From: an uncultured Pluralibacter sp.
GTDB lineage: Bacteria > Pseudomonadota > Gammaproteobacteria > Enterobacterales > Enterobacteriaceae
DNA length: 64,000 bases
Assembly: GCF_913775985.1 (NCBI RefSeq)
Contig: NZ_CAJYMB010000147.1
Coordinates: 310,001-374,000, forward strand
Reading direction: 5' to 3'
Shown: piece by piece, positions 24,468 through 34,151 of the stretch
Layout: each line of letters begins with the position of its first letter
Numbering within the stretch: the first letter of the stretch is position 1
Program-made: the position numbers and the translations under genes
The notes under the pieces: model-generated
Told to the model about the DNA's origin: nothing
Database searches by the model: none
Seen by the model: only the letters and a program-made list of their open reading frames with translations

Positions 24468-27170
24468 ATGAAAACAATCTTTACCTCTCTGGCCATTTTT
24501 TCAATTGGTTATTTAGGCGTGTCTGCCAGTAAGGCAGAACAACGTGTACCCCCGGGTTTTGAGGAGCTTGCTCAGGGACAAATCATTCTGACGGACGTCA
24601 CTCTCTATGGGCACTCATTGGGGGTTTTCCAGAGCCGAGTGGATCTTGAAAGCGTCCAGTTCATGAATCCCGAAGCACTGGCTGCGGTCATTAATAAAAT
24701 ATATCCGGATGCACCCGCTCTGCGGGAATTACTGCACCGCGAGCTTGGAAGGCAGTTTAGCCGTAACGGTAACCTTGCGTGCAGCTCCAGTGGTAATGCG
24801 CCCGGGTGTGATTTCCTGACTACAGATACCATCAACATCATCTATGACGAAAACAATGCCAGAGTCATTCTGTTTCTCGGTAGTCGGTATCTGCCTGAAA
24901 AAAAACAGAAGGATATTTTCTATGCAACCAGTGCTGATACCCACAATGCGTTAATACATCAGCAAAATATTAACTTCGTGGCTGACAGGAATTATCAGTC
25001 AGCTTCCATTCAGGGAAATGGTTCGCTGGGTATTACGGATAGCGGTTACCTTAACCTTGACTGGAACTGGCAGGGACAGCGGTACGGTGCGGAAAGTATA
25101 CAGAGTGCGATAATTAATAACGGGTATTACCGACAGGATTTCCTGAAAAAAAACTATCTTCAGGCAGGCATTATGGATGCGAGGGATATTTTCAGTAATG
25201 CAGGCGGAAATATAAATCTGAGCCAGTTACCGCTGGAGAAAATGCGCGGTGTACGGATGGGGTCGACTCTTGCCTGGGTGGATTCGAGCAGGATTTCCCG
25301 GGGTACGCCTGTCAGTGTGTTTCTATCCCGTGATGCCCGGGTGGACGCTTATCGCGGTGAGCAACTACTGGCTTCATTTTACCTGAAAGCAGGAGCGCAG
25401 GAGCTGGACTCGCGCGCGTTTCCGACGGGGAGTTATACGCTGACACTGCGTGTATATGAAGATAACCAGCTGGTCAGAACGGAAACGCTACCCTTTACAG
25501 GGCTGGGAGGGTCTGGGCTCAACACTCTGCAGTGGTTTATCCAGGCAGGAACACCGGACAGAAAGAATGTTCAGGATACAGAGACGGAGAAGCGGGTAAT
25601 TCAGGCAGGGATCAGATTGCCCGCCTGGCATAACACCGCACTGACCATGGGCACGGCTTTCTTCAGTACGGCCCGCTACTGGGAAGGTGCCATTGATTGG
25701 TCGCATGGATTCGATTCTGGGTGGATAGATGGCCTAATGACCTCACGGGCCAGCTATCTCTACGGAAACGAGGGGTCCAGGGGAAATATACAACAGATTA
25801 ACTACAACGATGGTTTCTCACTGAGTTTCTATCGCAGTGCGCTGACGGCTGACGGCTGCAACAGCCAGAATGCCCATCGTTACAGCATTAGCGGGTGTTA
25901 CAAGAGCACAAATGTGATGCTTTCTGTTCCCCTGAGTAACTGGTACGGCACATTGAGTTACGCTCAAAACAGTCACCAGGGCCGCTATGTCTACCGACAG
26001 GATCTTAACGATGATGATGATCTCAGCAGGACAGGTTTGCCATGGGAAAAAATTTACCAGACACGCACCCAGAGTCGCACCTGGCAGGCCGGTGTTACCC
26101 GTACATTTAATGTCAATGGTATCAACATCAACACCGGCATAAACGCCTTTATGAGACATGAAAGCAACGCCATCAACAACGATAGGGGCTTCTTTGCCAG
26201 TCTGTCCCTCTCAGGGAGCCGGCATGAGTCAGGAGGAAAGCAACGTACAGTTTCAGCCGGTACTTCCTGGCAGAGCAGCAGGCGCGGCGAAAATCAGCTT
26301 GGATATAACGCCGCCTACAGTCAGTACGGCGACGATAGTGGAGAAAACGAGGTGGGTTTCTCTCTGGATGGAGTGAATACTGACACCATCACGTCCTCAG
26401 TTTATGGGCGGGCGGGGGGGCAGTATGGTACCGGCTCCCTGGCAGTCAGTGATGTCCGCCAGCGTGCGGGGAGTACTCATCTGCTGAGCAGCAGCGGTAA
26501 TTACAGCTCATCAGTAATCATTGACCGTCAGGGTGTTATTCCGGGGCGCTGGGGAGATGGCACTCCCTCATCAGCTGTCACTGTTGACGTCACACAGGCA
26601 GATGAGTCTGAGAAGTCAATGATCAGTGTCTCGGTTGACAGTGGCGGCAGGAGCGACGTGCAGGGTAACAGCAGGGCGCTTTTCACAGTGCCGGGCTACC
26701 GGGAAACCACATCTGACGTGACGGAGTCACTGACTTCTTCAGGAGGAACTGGCAGCGAAATCAGCAAAGGTACCGGGATCCGAAAAATCTTTATGCCTCC
26801 AGGTAAAGTCTTCAGCCGGAAAGTAAATGTCGAGACACGTTACACCTGGCTGGGTCAGTTGCTGGATGAACAACACAGACCGCTTGAAGGGGCAGTTCCC
26901 CTGAATGTCATGTCCTGGAGTCCGTTGGGGAGAGGAAACTTCACGCTTGAAACAACAGAGAATATTAAGGCCCTGTATCTTATGAAGGGGAACACCTATT
27001 GGCAGTGCATGATGAGGGTTAAGGTTATCAGGGATGTAATTCGTTACGTTGGAACAACGCAATGCCACAACACTGTTCTGGCAAATATTCCGGAGAGGGA
27101 GCAAAAGCAGATTGAGCTGATGACTGCAACTTCCGGACGCCAGATAAAACCGACTGCAATGAATGATTAG
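24468..27170 (+). CDS. CS1/CFA-I-type outer-membrane usher
   Basis: Start at ATG 24468 gives 900 residues with signal peptide MKTIFTSLAIFSIGYLGVSASKA before EQRVPPGFEELAQGQ. The N-terminal region ('VDLESVQFMNPEALAAVINKIYP') and the long barrel region ('GSLGITDSGYLNLDWNWQGQRY', 'RGVRMGSTLAWVDSSRISRGTPVSVFLSRDARVDAYRGEQLLASFYLKAGAQELDSRAFPTGSYTLTLRVYEDNQLVRTETLPF') match CfaC/CooC/TcfC-type ushers. The C-terminal part contains 'GQLLDEQHRPLEGAVPLNVMSWSPLGRGNFTLETTENIKALYL', a plug/C-terminal domain. It is the pore and assembly platform for the pilus. It is slightly longer than CfaC (about 870). No frame damage is seen. Confidence 0.9.
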   Translation: MKTIFTSLAIFSIGYLGVSASKAEQRVPPGFEELAQGQIILTDVTLYGHSLGVFQSRVDLESVQFMNPEALAAVINKIYPDAPALRELLHRELGRQFSRNGNLACSSSGNAPGCDFLTTDTINIIYDENNARVILFLGSRYLPEKKQKDIFYATSADTHNALIHQQNINFVADRNYQSASIQGNGSLGITDSGYLNLDWNWQGQRYGAESIQSAIINNGYYRQDFLKKNYLQAGIMDARDIFSNAGGNINLSQLPLEKMRGVRMGSTLAWVDSSRISRGTPVSVFLSRDARVDAYRGEQLLASFYLKAGAQELDSRAFPTGSYTLTLRVYEDNQLVRTETLPFTGLGGSGLNTLQWFIQAGTPDRKNVQDTETEKRVIQAGIRLPAWHNTALTMGTAFFSTARYWEGAIDWSHGFDSGWIDGLMTSRASYLYGNEGSRGNIQQINYNDGFSLSFYRSALTADGCNSQNAHRYSISGCYKSTNVMLSVPLSNWYGTLSYAQNSHQGRYVYRQDLNDDDDLSRTGLPWEKIYQTRTQSRTWQAGVTRTFNVNGININTGINAFMRHESNAINNDRGFFASLSLSGSRHESGGKQRTVSAGTSWQSSRRGENQLGYNAAYSQYGDDSGENEVGFSLDGVNTDTITSSVYGRAGGQYGTGSLAVSDVRQRAGSTHLLSSSGNYSSSVIIDRQGVIPGRWGDGTPSSAVTVDVTQADESEKSMISVSVDSGGRSDVQGNSRALFTVPGYRETTSDVTESLTSSGGTGSEISKGTGIRKIFMPPGKVFSRKVNVETRYTWLGQLLDEQHRPLEGAVPLNVMSWSPLGRGNFTLETTENIKALYLMKGNTYWQCMMRVKVIRDVIRYVGTTQCHNTVLANIPEREQKQIELMTATSGRQIKPTAMND

Positions 27171-27218
27171 AATACGCTGTGAGACACATTGAAGTACATG
27201 AAAATAAGAAGAGAAGAA

Positions 27219-28436
27219 ATGAATTCAATATCCATATTAAAATTATTTTTGGTTGCAAGTATGCCTAGTATCTCAATGATATTTAGTATGCCTTCGCTCG
27301 GTGCTGTAGTAACACCGACAGCTCATAACATCACTCTGGATATTACAATGGATAGAGATTCATTACCATCCTCTGTAAAAGTATTTGATAATATATTGGG
27401 TGGACAGTCTGACCCATCACAAGGAGCAAACTCCGGAATGATTAATTATAACAGAAATAATACGCTAGTATGTCGGTCACGTACCGATACGGCTACAGGA
27501 GCCTGTCCTACTAACCCCTACTGGGGAAATGGCAAAGAAGGCCCCCTGATGGCAGGCAGTCTGGTGTTACGCTTCACTCAACAAGGTACAGGGAAAACAA
27601 TTGATTTGACATTAGAAGGAATTAAACGAACTCCACCATATCAAAATATCAGCTTATGGAATGCTGTTGGTAATGATAGTGGCCGCCCACTTTTAATGTC
27701 TGCAAGCATATCTCGTGCCGAGCTTTCAAAGTTAACCCCTGGAAATCAGGCATGGAAAGCGAAACTTATTATGAATATGACGCAATGGAGTAATAACTGT
27801 CATGAAAGATACGATGTAAATATAGGATGTCCAGGATATTCAATTACACAATGGACTGCTGATATAACGCTTAAAGTTACCGATTATGGTACACAGCAGA
27901 TATATTTCTCGAATTATAGCGGGCAGAATCCTGTTATAGATTTAGGACTTAAGATTAATAATAATGGCACATCTTCCGCGACGGCAAGCGCGAGGAAAAC
28001 AGTAGATATGTGTTTATATGATGGAAATAATTCGGCCTCAAGCCAGATAAGCATGCTCTTCAGGGATGAGGGAAAGACTTCTCAGGGACGTGAAGCTGGC
28101 TTATTTTCTATTTATCGACCGGGGGGGGAATCGGACCCGGCCAGTCGGCTTGACTACAGTCTTTCGGTGGTTAATCCTAAAACCGGCCAGCTTCAGCCTA
28201 TTACTAACGGTCTGGAGATCGTCTGGACTGGCGTCAGTGCCAACGAGGGGATGGTAAAAACAAGAACGGTAAAACTTCCAGGGATCTCCGGGCTGGTGCA
28301 ATGTGTACCTGCACCACTTACGTTCAGCATCCCGGCATCCAAGCTTTCTTCAAAAACCCCTGGGAAATACACAGGAAAACTTAATGTGACTTATACACCA
28401 ACAACGCAGTCTATGACCGATTATGTTCCCAGATAG
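27219..28436 (+). CDS. CS1/CFA-I-type tip adhesin
   Basis: ATG 27219 (MNSISILKLFLVAS) follows an AGAAGAGAAG purine-rich site and gives 405 residues; a longer start at TTG 27189 is less likely. A signal peptide (to about residue 28, 'SLGA') precedes 'VVTPTAHNITLDITMDRDSLPSSVKVFDNILGG'. The order of a Cys-bearing N-terminal adhesin domain and a C-terminal pilin domain ending 'SSKTPGKYTGKLNVTYTPTTQSM' is that of CfaE and CooD, and the gene closes the operon as in cooBACD and cfaABCE. It would sit at the pilus tip and bind host or surface receptors; the receptor is unknown. It is about 45 residues longer than CfaE. A G-tract near 28121-28128 might be prone to slippage. Confidence 0.85.
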   Translation: MNSISILKLFLVASMPSISMIFSMPSLGAVVTPTAHNITLDITMDRDSLPSSVKVFDNILGGQSDPSQGANSGMINYNRNNTLVCRSRTDTATGACPTNPYWGNGKEGPLMAGSLVLRFTQQGTGKTIDLTLEGIKRTPPYQNISLWNAVGNDSGRPLLMSASISRAELSKLTPGNQAWKAKLIMNMTQWSNNCHERYDVNIGCPGYSITQWTADITLKVTDYGTQQIYFSNYSGQNPVIDLGLKINNNGTSSATASARKTVDMCLYDGNNSASSQISMLFRDEGKTSQGREAGLFSIYRPGGESDPASRLDYSLSVVNPKTGQLQPITNGLEIVWTGVSANEGMVKTRTVKLPGISGLVQCVPAPLTFSIPASKLSSKTPGKYTGKLNVTYTPTTQSMTDYVPR

Positions 28437-28559
28437 ACATTAACAGGAAGTACGAGAAATTTTATGCAGTAATTAGTCGTCACGTTGGTGCAGAGAAATT
28501 TTTTTAGCCTGTCCTGAATGCCATTATTCGAAATCACTAAATAAGTGAGCTCAATACCG

Positions 28560-29042
28560 CTACACTTTTGCCAACCCGTGCTTTCCTCCCGGGAACGGAC
28601 CGATCGTTTTCATAAAGTGGCGAACTTTGTTCAGTAAATGCCACATTGTGCGGCACTGATAATTACGGGTTACAGTTTCATGTAATGCCAGCCATAACCG
28701 TTCAATATGATTGATCCACAGCGAATACACCGGCTGATATATCATCGTAAATTTCGGATTCATTTTCAGCCAGCGCTGCGTTTCCCGGCTCTTATGGATA
28801 ATATAGTTATCCACGATCAGCGTGATGGTTTTTGGCCGCCGGTATGTGGCTTTCAGGTGTTTCAGCAGACTGATAAACAGCGCGGAACTTTTACTGCGGC
28901 TGTCCACATAACTGACCCGGGCAGTACCGGCGTGAAGCGCTCCGGCGAGATAATGTTTTTTATTCTGTCCCGGTGTTACCACCCGCTTTTGCTGACCACG
29001 GCGCTGCCAGTCTGCACCGATATTTGGGTGCGGAGTAAACAA
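28560..29042 (-). pseudogene. IS630-family transposase, C-terminal half only
   Basis: The frame covers about 160 residues: 'IGADWQRRGQQKRVVTPGQNKKHYLAGALHAGTARVSYVDSRSKSSALFISLLKHLKATYRRPKTITLIVDNY' and 'MIYQPVYSLWINHIERLWLALHETVTRN'. This is the IS630/Tc1-mariner catalytic domain with the second Asp (VDNY) and the Glu (HIERLW). The N-terminal helix-turn-helix half and the first catalytic Asp are missing; a TAA lies in frame just upstream (about 29060). Intact members have about 345 residues. The remnant marks the right end of the pilus island and is presumably immobile. Confidence 0.85.
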
Positions 29043-29240
29043 AGACGAGGAAGTTTATTCTAAGTACAGCGATAAATAAAAAATTTTATTACAACAAAAG
29101 GCACGGATGAATTTACTGTGAATGAGTGGTTCGCATAAGAGGACTATGTATTAATATGCTCAAATTCACTAAACGATATAAAACGACATCTAAACAAAAT
29201 ACACCACGATTACTATCAGCGCTGCTGACTCACCTTACCC

Positions 29241-29266
29241 TCGAGTTCGGCGATCGCCGAACTCGA
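29241..29266. repeat. 26-bp perfect palindrome left of opgB 3' end
   Basis: TCGAGTTCGGCGA is followed immediately by its exact reverse complement, with no loop. It lies 42 bp downstream of opgB and beyond the IS630 remnant, at the boundary between AT-rich island DNA and GC-rich core DNA. It could terminate opgB transcription, or be a protein-binding or recombination site. Confidence 0.6.
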
Positions 29267-29307
29267 TAGCATCGACACACAATAACTGACAGGCTGGTCG
29301 TGCGGCC

Positions 29308-31599
29308 TTACCCTTCAGTATCAACAATCTTAATCTCCACCATCCCAATCCCCAGGCGGCGCGGCGCGTGGCCGAGAATATTGCCTTCGTTGGTGGACTG
29401 CGGGTCCGGCGGCACGATGGTCAGCAGGCGGCTGCGGGTCGGGTTTTCGAAGTGCAGGGTGGTGGTGCTCGGTTCGTTGCCCAGCGTCAGCGTCTGTTCG
29501 CTGTTGCCGACCCGCACCGGGATGGGCCGATCGGCGTTGGGGCCGAAGGCTTTGGCGGTGATGATCAGGTTGAATTTTTCCGGCAGCGGGGCGTTATATT
29601 CTATCTTCACCGCGTCGCCGAGCTGGGCGTTGGACCAGCGGCCCCAGAGTTCCGGGCGCGAGATGCCGCTGAACTGCTTCACCGCATCCGGCGCGCCCGC
29701 CACGTTAAAGATAAAGCTGTCGGCTTTGTAGCGGATGTCGTTGTCGGCGATTTTCAGTGAATCGACGTTGCCCTGATAGCGGGTGGTATCAATCACCGTA
29801 TCCCGGAACGCGGCTTTGCCTTTCCACTGGGGTTTATCTACGTGCTCCACTTTCTGCTCGCCGCCGAGCTGGCCGGAGGCGACGCACCAGTCGGTGGAGA
29901 GCGCCTGCTCGGGCGACCACAGCTGGCCCATTTTGTAGCAGCGGTCAATCCACATAAAGTTATCGCGCGGGGCAAAGGCCGCCAGCTGGAAGCGCAGCGG
30001 GGCCGAGTATTCGCTCTCCGGCAGCGGCTCCACGCGGTTGTCGGAAACCCGCAGCAGCAGCGGCAGGCGGAAGTGGGAACCGGAGAAGGCGATCATGTTC
30101 TTCTGGCCGTCGATGGTGTAGTCCTTAATGGATTTCGGGAAGTTCCACAGGCGGATAATGTCCGGCTTCCAGGCCAGCACCTTCTCTTTCATATTGAGGA
30201 ACTCTTCCGCCAGCGACTGCCCGGACAGGCTGCTGCGCCCGAGGCCGAGATAATTATCGCCGCCGAGAATATCCAGCACTGTCGCGCCGTTGTCCAGCGA
30301 GCTGCGCTTGACGCCCACCACTTCCTGCTGCGGCTGGTCGCCGCGAATAATCATGAACAGGTTATTGCGATCCTGCTTGTTGAGGTAGTCCCAGGCGGTG
30401 TTCTTCATCGCCAGATGATCCGATGACACCACAATCACCGTGTTTTTAAAGTACGGCGACGCTTTGATCTTCTCAATCAGGGCGGCAACGTGCTCCTGAC
30501 TGCAGCTCACGGCGCTGAAAGACTGGTTCACCTTGCCGTCAATTTCATACTTTTTGCGCTGGCAGGTGCGGGACACAAAGCCGTCCGGGTGATGGGTATC
30601 CACGGTCAGGGTAAACAGCGAAAAGCGCTGGCCGGACTGCGACAGCGTCTCGAATTTTTTCCACACTTCGTCGAGCACGGTGTCGTCGTAAAAGCCCCAG
30701 TCGTTGCGGTAGGCGGGATCGGCTACGGTGGTTTTCAGTTCTTCTGAGCCGTACAGGTGATCGAATCCGTGGGATTTCAAAAACACGTCTTTGCCGGCAA
30801 AGCGCAGGTTGGCGCCCTGCACGAAGTAGTTCTGATAGCCGGAATTTTTCAGGATATCCCCGAGACAGACGTTCTGCGGAAAGAAGCTGGAAACCGACGC
30901 TGAGGCGTTACCCTCAAACGGGGCGAACAGCGGGATACCGCACTGGGAGGCAACCATCCCGGCGATGGTGTAATCGGTGCCCGGCAGCTGCATGGTGTGG
31001 CTGAAGTCGATGCTTTCGCTTTTAAGCTGGTTCAGCTCCGGTGCCAGGTTTGGAAACGCGTCGTTGTTAAAGTAGGTGCGCTCCAGGCTCTCGCCGTAGA
31101 TGTACACCAGGTTCAGCCGGGGATGGGGAATGGTTTTCGCCGGCTCTTTGTAATATGACGCAAAGTCCGGATCGCCGTCCCGGGCCTGGGATTTGACCAG
31201 TTCCGTCAGCTGACGAAACGCCGGGCTGGCGTCCACCGAGGCCAGTGCCAGGCACAGCGCCAGCAGGCTGTAGCCAAAATGATGGGGATGATGGCGGCGG
31301 CGGCGCAGCACCCAGCCGAGGCCGCCGAAAATAGCCGCCAGCGCCAGAATCAGCCCCGCGGCGGGCAGGATATATTTACCGAAGCCCGCGCCGGTCAGGC
31401 TGTTGGTCAGGGTGTAGAGTACCGCGTCGTTGATGCCGTCGCCGGTAAAGTAGTCGCTGGCGTAAAGCGTCAGGTTCAGCACCACAAACAGGCCGAGCAC
31501 CGCCAGAGTGGCGATAAACCACCAGGTATTTCGACCTGCTTTGCGCGCGTATACGCATACGGAAGCAAGAAAAAGAGCAATGGAAACAAGCTCGGACAC
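29308..31599 (-). CDS. opgB: phosphoglycerol transferase I OpgB (MdoB)
   Basis: A 763-residue protein, the same length as E. coli OpgB. It starts with GTG at 31597-31599. Four N-terminal membrane helices (to about residue 125) precede a large periplasmic alkaline-phosphatase/sulfatase-fold domain: '[16 protein letters not shown]', the nucleophile region '[22 protein letters not shown]', and metal ligands in '[15 protein letters not shown]'. It transfers phosphoglycerol groups from phosphatidylglycerol to osmoregulated periplasmic glucans. Sequence agreement with the E. coli protein is strong throughout. It lies between the pilus island and yjjA as in E. coli, where lgoTDR are the left neighbours instead. 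Confidence 0.97.
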   Translation of the reverse strand: MSELVSIALFLASVCVYARKAGRNTWWFIATLAVLGLFVVLNLTLYASDYFTGDGINDAVLYTLTNSLTGAGFGKYILPAAGLILALAAIFGGLGWVLRRRRHHPHHFGYSLLALCLALASVDASPAFRQLTELVKSQARDGDPDFASYYKEPAKTIPHPRLNLVYIYGESLERTYFNNDAFPNLAPELNQLKSESIDFSHTMQLPGTDYTIAGMVASQCGIPLFAPFEGNASASVSSFFPQNVCLGDILKNSGYQNYFVQGANLRFAGKDVFLKSHGFDHLYGSEELKTTVADPAYRNDWGFYDDTVLDEVWKKFETLSQSGQRFSLFTLTVDTHHPDGFVSRTCQRKKYEIDGKVNQSFSAVSCSQEHVAALIEKIKASPYFKNTVIVVSSDHLAMKNTAWDYLNKQDRNNLFMIIRGDQPQQEVVGVKRSSLDNGATVLDILGGDNYLGLGRSSLSGQSLAEEFLNMKEKVLAWKPDIIRLWNFPKSIKDYTIDGQKNMIAFSGSHFRLPLLLRVSDNRVEPLPESEYSAPLRFQLAAFAPRDNFMWIDRCYKMGQLWSPEQALSTDWCVASGQLGGEQKVEHVDKPQWKGKAAFRDTVIDTTRYQGNVDSLKIADNDIRYKADSFIFNVAGAPDAVKQFSGISRPELWGRWSNAQLGDAVKIEYNAPLPEKFNLIITAKAFGPNADRPIPVRVGNSEQTLTLGNEPSTTTLHFENPTRSRLLTIVPPDPQSTNEGNILGHAPRRLGIGMVEIKIVDTEG

Positions 31600-31785
31600 G
31601 GCACACCCTCAGTCATGCCAGCCATCCGCTGGCTGGGTCACTTATTTTTCGACATTACACTTTAATGGTTGCGCAATAGTGCTGCAATTGTATCGTCATC
31701 AAAAAATGGAGGGGTTCAGATTTGGCTGAGTTGCGGCGGGAGATTAGGCCGCCCGCGCCGGGCGCGAGCGGAGGCGGGCAGGGGA

Positions 31786-32277
31786 TCAGGAGATAAATTT
31801 CGCGCCCTGCTTCAGCACCAGGTCGCAGGCTTTCGCTTTCACTTTTTTGCCAAGCTCGGTGTTGCCGAGGGTGCTCAGGTTAAGCTGCTGGCCGTTCTGG
31901 GCGTTCAGCAGGCCCTGAATGCCGTTGGTGTAGTCGGTGTCCTGCTGCTGCTTCTCGGTGCTGCCGAGGCCCAGCTTATCCAGCACTTTGTCTTTTACGT
32001 TCTGCGCGTCGGTAGCGTTAGTCAGTTTCTGCTTCGCGCAGTACTGCAGAATGCCGGCGGCGTTGTTCATGTTGTCGGCGCTCAGCGCCTTGCCGCTGCC
32101 GGTGAGCAGGCTGGTCAGGGACGAGAGCGAAGTGCCGCCCTGCTGAGTGGTGCTCTGGCTGCCGAGCTGGTTTGCCGCGCTGGAGAGGGTGTCGGTCAGG
32201 GAAGAGGCCATTGCCCCGGTGGAGAGCAGCGCGCAGCTTGCAACAGCGGCGCAGAGAAGACGTTTAGCAGGTTTCAT
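31786..32277 (-). CDS. yjjA: YjjA-like secreted DUF2501 protein
   Basis: A 163-residue protein with signal peptide MKPAKRLLCAAVASCALLSTGAMA and a mature part rich in Ser, Leu, Gln and Asn: 'SSLTDTLSSAANQLGSQSTTQQGGTSLSSLTSLLTGSG', then 'ILQYCAKQKLT' and 'AKACDLVLKQGAKFIS'. The two cysteines flank the structured C-terminal half. It matches E. coli YjjA (DUF2501) in length and in position between opgB and dnaC. It is expected in the periplasm. The function is unknown. It starts about 60 nt downstream of the dnaC stop and may be the last gene of the dnaTC transcription unit. Confidence 0.9.
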   Translation of the reverse strand: MKPAKRLLCAAVASCALLSTGAMASSLTDTLSSAANQLGSQSTTQQGGTSLSSLTSLLTGSGKALSADNMNNAAGILQYCAKQKLTNATDAQNVKDKVLDKLGLGSTEKQQQDTDYTNGIQGLLNAQNGQQLNLSTLGNTELGKKVKAKACDLVLKQGAKFIS

Positions 32278-32338
32278 ATATTGAGCTCCTTTCAGCGTTA
32301 AGAACGCAAGTATACGACGCCATCCATTAGGATTGTTC

Positions 32339-33076
32339 CTAATACTCTTTTCCGGTGACCCGGCTGCGGTAGCTGCCCCAGTTGAAAATGACCCACAGGC
32401 TGTTGCCCAGCCGCATGCGATCCATCACCCGCTCGCCCAGCAGCTTGTTCATTTCATCCATATTGCTGTTGGTCAGCATCCCGGTAGGGCGCTTGGACGA
32501 CGAGCGGCGATCGACAATCTGGTTGATGATCACTTTCTCGTAGCGGGATTCGGTCTGGACGCCGATTTCGTCAATCACCAGCAGATCGACGTTGCTTAAA
32601 TCGTTCAGCAGCTGCTCTTCGCTGACCTCCCGGTTGCTGAAGGTATCCTTCATGGCAGACATAATGTCGGCAACGGTAATGATCAGCACCGATTTGCCGC
32701 GCAGCAGCAGCTCGTTGCAGATGGCGGCGGCAAGATGGTTTTTGCCGGTGCCGGGCTTGCCGGAGAAGATAAAGCTGGCGATGTTGCCGTCGAACTCGTC
32801 AACGTACTGCCGCGCTTTCGACAGCGCGTTCATCTGCCCGTCGCACTCGACGCGGTAGTTATCAAACGAGCAGTTCTGGTGCAGCGGGCGGATGCCGGAG
32901 CGATTAAAGGTGCGCTGCATTTTCATGGCGCGGTTCTCGCGCGCCAGCGCCGCCGAGCGCAGCTCGCCCTGCGCCTTCTGCCACGCCAGCAGCTCTTCGC
33001 CGGTTTTGAACGCCGGTTCGACGTGCTTCGGCATCATCTTTTGCAGACGCTGCATTAAATCGCCAACGTTTTTCAT
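32339..33076 (-). CDS. dnaC: DNA replication helicase loader DnaC
   Basis: A 245-residue AAA+ ATPase, the same length as E. coli DnaC. N-terminal DnaB-binding segment 'MKNVGDLMQRLQKMMPKHVEPAF', Walker A SGKPGTGKNH at 105-114, Walker B 'VDLLVIDEIG', and the arginine-finger region 'LLGERVMDRMRLGNSLWVIFNW'. It loads the DnaB helicase onto single-stranded DNA at oriC and at restart forks. It lies 2 nt downstream of dnaT, so the two are coupled. The C-terminus 'SYRSRVTGKEY' is nearly identical to E. coli. Confidence 0.97.
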   Translation of the reverse strand: MKNVGDLMQRLQKMMPKHVEPAFKTGEELLAWQKAQGELRSAALARENRAMKMQRTFNRSGIRPLHQNCSFDNYRVECDGQMNALSKARQYVDEFDGNIASFIFSGKPGTGKNHLAAAICNELLLRGKSVLIITVADIMSAMKDTFSNREVSEEQLLNDLSNVDLLVIDEIGVQTESRYEKVIINQIVDRRSSSKRPTGMLTNSNMDEMNKLLGERVMDRMRLGNSLWVIFNWGSYRSRVTGKEY

Positions 33077-33078
33077 CG

Positions 33079-33618
33079 TTAACCTCGGAAACCGGGTGGA
33101 ATGTGATTGTCTGGCTCGGAGAGCGTATTCAGATCGCGCTTCGGCTGGCCGTTATTTGCCGCCCGGCCCATTTGCAGGCTGCGGGCCAGCTTCTGCTGCC
33201 ACTGCACGTGGTGGAACACTTTGCCCTCGGCCTGCCAGTAGGCGACAAACGCCGCCAGCTCTTCCGGCGTAGCGGGCTGGGTAAGGGCGATGCCCCACAG
33301 AGCCGCCATCCGCTGGAAGTCGGCGTCCGGCTGCCAGCCGTCGTACATGGCAAACTTGCCCATCGGCACCGCCAGGGGCGCCGGAGCGGGATCGTTAAAC
33401 AGCTCGCCGTCCAGCGTGACGTCGCTGCCGGGGCGGGCGAGGCTGGCTTCGAGTTCAAGCAGCTGCGCCAGCCGCTGCGGCGCGATGGCGTAAAACGCCG
33501 GGGCGTTGTTGGCAAACACCGCCACGGTGCCGTTTTCAGTTTTAGCCAGCGTCCCGGCGGGATCGTGCAAAAAGGCATCAACGCCGATGACGCTTGCGGT
33601 CAGGATTCTGGAAGACAT
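33079..33618 (-). CDS. dnaT: primosomal protein DnaT (protein i)
   Basis: A 179-residue protein matching E. coli DnaT in length and sequence: N-terminal '[46 protein letters not shown]', central '[58 protein letters not shown]' which is the ssDNA-binding three-helix region, and a flexible tail '[13 protein letters not shown]'. It acts in PriA-dependent replication restart, handing over DnaB-DnaC. It is transcribed with dnaC. It begins at ATG 33618, right of a short gap after yjjB. Confidence 0.95.
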   Translation of the reverse strand: MSSRILTASVIGVDAFLHDPAGTLAKTENGTVAVFANNAPAFYAIAPQRLAQLLELEASLARPGSDVTLDGELFNDPAPAPLAVPMGKFAMYDGWQPDADFQRMAALWGIALTQPATPEELAAFVAYWQAEGKVFHHVQWQQKLARSLQMGRAANNGQPKRDLNTLSEPDNHIPPGFRG

Positions 33619-33677
33619 AGCGCAAATTCAGGAGTGGTCAAACATAGGCGGATAGTAGCACAGACCCGCGGGAAACA

Positions 33678-34151
33678 TCAGACCCGCGGACGCTTGCGGT
33701 ACAGCCACAGCCCCGGCAGCGACAGCCCGATGGACAGCGCGCCCACGATGGATGTGGCCTTGAGGAAGTTGCCGATCAGCGTTTCCATCAGCGCTTCGCT
33801 GTAGCCCACGTGGCTCATCTGCACCGCCGAGATCATCGCCGTATAGGCCGAGATGCCGGGGAACATGGGGATCACGGCGGCGACGGTGAAAATTTTCGGA
33901 TGCGCCAGATACCAGCGCGACCACTGAATGCCGATACAGCCCACCAGCACGGATGCCAGAAAGGTCGCCCACTCGACGCTGAGCCCGGCGTGCATCAGCA
34001 CCATCCGGCTGCCGTGGCCGATAGCGCCCAGCAGCGCGCACCAGGGCAGCGCTTTGGCGGGCACGTTAAACACCATCGCAAAACCCACCGCCGGCACGGC
34101 GGAAAGCAGCATGTCCTGCGCCAGCAGCAGTAAAAATTCCGTTACGCCCAT
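33678..34151 (-). CDS. yjjB: threonine/serine exporter-like protein YjjB (ThrE C-terminal-type half)
   Basis: Starting at ATG 34149-34151, the 157-residue product equals E. coli YjjB in length. The longer frame (162) would overlap yjjP further. It has about four hydrophobic helices with '[19 protein letters not shown]' and '[17 protein letters not shown]', the ThrE-family 'P-FPG-' motif. Its ATG overlaps the yjjP stop by 10 nt. YjjP and YjjB together form one exporter; in E. coli they have been linked to succinate export. Inner membrane. Confidence 0.93.
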   Translation of the reverse strand: MGVTEFLLLLAQDMLLSAVPAVGFAMVFNVPAKALPWCALLGAIGHGSRMVLMHAGLSVEWATFLASVLVGCIGIQWSRWYLAHPKIFTVAAVIPMFPGISAYTAMISAVQMSHVGYSEALMETLIGNFLKATSIVGALSIGLSLPGLWLYRKRPRV

